Program-made: the position numbers and the translations under genes
Assembly: GCA_002394725.1 (NCBI GenBank)
Contig: DGUQ01000121.1
Span: 1-22,903 of the forward strand
DNA from: Ruminococcaceae bacterium UBA4306
Lineage (GTDB): Bacteria; Bacillota; Clostridia; Oscillospirales; Acutalibacteraceae
Length of the DNA stretch: 22,903 nucleotides
Direction of reading: 5' to 3'
The notes under the pieces: generated by a model
What the model was told of the DNA's origin: nothing
The model's database searches: none
Seen by the model: the letters and a program-made list of their open reading frames with translations, nothing else
In this document: positions 20,777 to 22,903 of the stretch, piece by piece
Layout of the letters: the number at the start of each line of letters is the position of its first letter
Position numbering within the stretch: the first letter of the stretch is position 1

Positions 20777-22528
20777 CTACCTGTTGACGGTGACGACCGT
20801 GACATTATAGTCTAATACACGGTTATATTCGATCGAGGACGTCAGCGAGCGTACCAGCTTGAGACCGGTCACCTCTCTGCCGCTGTCATCCACGTATTCG
20901 GTGGGATTAAAGATCCTGCCGTTGTCCCTGAGCCGGAACACGACGCACTTCTCCGACACCTTGATATAGACGTCAACGCTGTCGGTCTGACCCTTTGCGG
21001 CATAGACCGCGCTGTTAACGCACAGCTCCTCGACCGCTACGCCGATATTGTGGGCGAGGTTCGCCTCAACGCCGTTCTCCTCACAGAAAGCGACCGCCTT
21101 GTGCGCGGCGTCGGTAGCCGCTTCCTTATTATTGCGGATGGAGAAATCGAGCGTCTTGCCCTCTTCCCCATCGATCAAGAGATAATTGTCCTTGCGCTTG
21201 ACGTTCTTGTAGATCACGACGATGATCACCGTGATCAGCACGGTCAGAAGCTTCGAGAACGGGAACGACGCCCACAGCCAGTAGATGTCGATCTTGGAAA
21301 AGAAATACATCAGCGGCACGATGGTGGCAAAGCCGTCGAGAACGACGAGGATATTCGCCAGCCACTTCTGCTTGGTCGCCTGATAGAAGGTGCGCATGAC
21401 ATAGATCACCGCGAGGATCGGGATGTTGATGGACATGATGCGGAAGGTCACCGCGAACACCTCGGTCAGCGCCGGATCCTTGAGTCCGTACAGCGCCGCA
21501 AGCGGCAGCGGAAACAACTCGGAGAGGATGAGGATCACGATCGACATACCGATCGTCATCCACATTCCGTAGCGCAGCGCGAGCTTTTGACCCTTAACGT
21601 CACGCTCGCCGTACAGCGCGCCGAGGATCGGCAGCAGCGTCATCGTCGCGCCCTCGATAAAGATAAAGCACAGGCTGTTCAGTGAGAAGGACACGGACGC
21701 GATCTGCGTGCCGGCAGTACCGGTCGCGGAGAGGATGATCGCGTTGGTAAAGAACAGCCGAAGGAAGTTGCAGACATAGATCAAAGCGGACGGCATGCCC
21801 GTGCTCAGGATCTTGCCCATCATCTTCAGGTGCCTCAGTGCCTTGCGCGTAAAATATACGGTGCGGCTTTTGTCCTTGAAAAAGCCGATCACAAGCAGGG
21901 AGCCGAGCGCGTAGCCCGCCACGGTCGCCCAGCCGGCGCCCGCGATCCCCCATCCGAACACCGCCATGAACAGCCAGTCACAGATAAGATTGATCACATT
22001 GGATACGATCGGCAGGGCGGTCGCCAGCTTCTTCATGCCGTCGGTACGCGCAAAGGCGGCGGTCTGGTTGTTCAGCGCCACCAGCGGCGTGAGCACCCAT
22101 AAGGGCACAAGATAGGCGGCGACAAGCCCCTCCAGCTCGGGCTTGTGCTGTCCGAGCAGTCCGGCGGTCGGGGCGATCAGCAAAACGCCGATCACGGCGA
22201 TCACAATGCTTGACAGGATCCCTGCCCAGAACGAGAGGGTGAACACGGTATTCGCTTTTTCATTCTCACGCTTGCCCTTGTACATGACCGCCAGCGTGTT
22301 GCCGCCGAAGGTGAACATCGCGATCGGGATATTTTTGAGGAAGGTGATCGAATAGGTCAGGTTGATGGCGGACAGCTCGAGCGTGCCGAGGATCTGACCG
22401 ACCAAAATGCCGTCAACGATACTCGACAGGTACATCGAAGCCGTCATCGCCAGCGTAGATACCAGCAGATTGCGGTAGGTTGTATTGATCAGTTTACCGG
22501 ATCGTTTCATAGGTTTCTCCATTTTCAT
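20777..22528 (-). CDS. MATE transporter fused to an RsbW-like ATPase domain
   Basis: The first 450 residues form a MATE-family (NorM/DinF-like) transporter with about 12 hydrophobic helices (ASMYLSSIVDGILVGQILG near the start; GWGIAGAGWATVAGYALG in mid-protein). They should export a cation-type substrate using an ion gradient. The last 130 residues are a GHKL ATPase of RsbW type: N-box VAVEELCVNSAVYA, G1 RLRDNGRIFNPTEY, G2 TGLKLVRSL. MATE proteins normally end soon after TM12. The fusion suggests that the transporter senses, or is switched by, STAS phosphorylation, or tethers the kinase to the membrane. Start 22528 has AGGA five bases upstream, but the in-frame ATG at 22510 has GGAG and is an equal choice. 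Confidence 0.9.
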   Translation of the reverse strand: MKMEKPMKRSGKLINTTYRNLLVSTLAMTASMYLSSIVDGILVGQILGTLELSAINLTYSITFLKNIPIAMFTFGGNTLAVMYKGKRENEKANTVFTLSFWAGILSSIVIAVIGVLLIAPTAGLLGQHKPELEGLVAAYLVPLWVLTPLVALNNQTAAFARTDGMKKLATALPIVSNVINLICDWLFMAVFGWGIAGAGWATVAGYALGSLLVIGFFKDKSRTVYFTRKALRHLKMMGKILSTGMPSALIYVCNFLRLFFTNAIILSATGTAGTQIASVSFSLNSLCFIFIEGATMTLLPILGALYGERDVKGQKLALRYGMWMTIGMSIVILILSELFPLPLAALYGLKDPALTEVFAVTFRIMSINIPILAVIYVMRTFYQATKQKWLANILVVLDGFATIVPLMYFFSKIDIYWLWASFPFSKLLTVLITVIIVVIYKNVKRKDNYLLIDGEEGKTLDFSIRNNKEAATDAAHKAVAFCEENGVEANLAHNIGVAVEELCVNSAVYAAKGQTDSVDVYIKVSEKCVVFRLRDNGRIFNPTEYVDDSGREVTGLKLVRSLTSSIEYNRVLDYNVTVVTVNR

Positions 22529-22555
22529 CCGCGTCCTACGGCACGGATGGATTTC

Positions 22556-22580
22556 AGCCTTCCCCTCGGGGGGGAAGGCT
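22556..22580. terminator. GC-rich hairpin between the reductase-like and MATE genes
   Basis: AGCCTTCCCC (22556-22565) and GGGGAAGGCT (22571-22580) pair perfectly over 10 bp around TCGGG. The T-rich side (TTTATTTATCT) lies on the plus strand, whereas both neighbouring genes are on the minus strand, where the exit reads GAAATCC. It may stall or end minus-strand transcription weakly, or belong to no terminator at all. Confidence 0.45.
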
Positions 22581-22595
22581 TTATTTATCTCAACA

Positions 22596-22903
22596 TTATC
22601 TTGTCAGGTTGTCGCTGTCAAAGAAGCGGAAGCCCATCAGCACGTTGATAAAGTCGTTGACATAGCGCTCGTTGCTCGCGTTCCAGAAGAAGCCCATTCG
22701 CGCCAAAATCTGGGTCGTGTAATGGGATTCAAACGGCAGCGCCGTGACCTTCTTGCCGTGAGCGGTGTTCATGTAAGCGGTCATGCTCGACAGGATCGCT
22801 GCCTTGTCGGGATCCTTCTGCGCCTCGTTCAGCGCCGCGGCGAACTCCTCATACTCGACAAAGCGGATCGGGATACCGGCGTCGTTCATCCTGCGGATGA
22901 TAT
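22596..22903 (-). CDS. C-terminal part of a thioester-reductase-like (SDR) protein, cut by the window edge
   Basis: Only about the last 102 codons are in the window; the frame stays open to the right edge, so the ATG at 22889 is probably internal. The residues IPIRFVEYEEFAAALNEA...DKAAILSSMTAYMN, HYTTQILARMGFFW and YVNDFINVLMGFRFFD resemble the C-terminus of extended short-chain reductases (thioester reductase domains) that end non-ribosomal peptide or polyketide synthetases, or stand-alone AMP-ligase/reductase proteins in clostridia. The catalytic Rossmann region is not visible, so the assignment rests on the tail alone. The stop is TAA at 22596. Confidence 0.55.
   Translation of the reverse strand, partial: IIRRMNDAGIPIRFVEYEEFAAALNEAQKDPDKAAILSSMTAYMNTAHGKKVTALPFESHYTTQILARMGFFWNASNERYVNDFINVLMGFRFFDSDNLTR

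Noticed and set aside
18799..20787. Plus-strand reading frame of 662 codons
   Set aside because: It lies wholly antisense to the phosphatase-kinase gene, which has intact catalytic motifs. Its translation is rich in Arg, Asp and Leu with no domain, as expected of a complementary-frame shadow.

Overview
The window looks like the chromosome of an anaerobic, low-to-mid GC, spore-forming Firmicute, most likely a Ruminococcus/Oscillospiraceae-type clostridium. The pointers are an alpha/beta small acid-soluble spore protein, a rubrerythrin, AGGAGG-type ribosome binding sites, sigma-A-like promoters and several SpoIIE/RsbV/RsbW-type regulators. Every gene I accept lies on the minus strand, so operons read from high to low coordinates. 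The long plus-strand reading frames are antisense shadows.

Region A (259-4887) is a three-gene operon I do not recognise as a described system. It encodes a MotA/TolQ/ExbB-like proton-channel protein fused to a degenerate EAL domain, a MotB-like protein whose plug helix keeps the conserved Asp but whose OmpA domain is replaced by Cna_B-like beta domains plus a second membrane helix, and a Wzz/BY-kinase-like protein with a ruined Walker A and no tyrosine tail. Together they suggest an ion-driven envelope machine governed by catalytically dead signalling domains. This is the best candidate for an undescribed system.

Region B (5100-7015) holds an 80-bp palindromic element, a spore-protein gene with its terminator, a REP-like hairpin, a sugar O-acetyltransferase gene and a 276-bp inverted-repeat element packed with nested hairpins.

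Region C (7009-10474) is an accessory, decaying cluster. It starts from a near-perfect TTGACA-17-TATAAT promoter with a palindromic operator and encodes a TetR regulator (frameshifted near its C-terminus), an alpha/beta hydrolase, a flavodoxin-fold oxidoreductase, a broken GNAT gene, a zinc-ribbon protein, a TetR remnant and an intact GNAT acetyltransferase.

Region D (10496-17729) is a 7-kb operon from a clear promoter, through a long structured leader, to a strong terminator. Order: STAS anti-anti-sigma protein, RsbW-like kinase, membrane PP2C phosphatase, a GAF-ABC ATPase fusion, and a giant FtsX-type permease with a coiled-coil insert of about 330 residues. Region E (17778-22528) is a second partner-switching operon: a MATE transporter fused to an RsbW-like ATPase domain, a PP2C phosphatase fused to another, a STAS protein and rubrerythrin. 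No sigma factor lies in either operon, so the switches may control transport or membrane targets. The right edge carries the end of a thioester-reductase-like gene.
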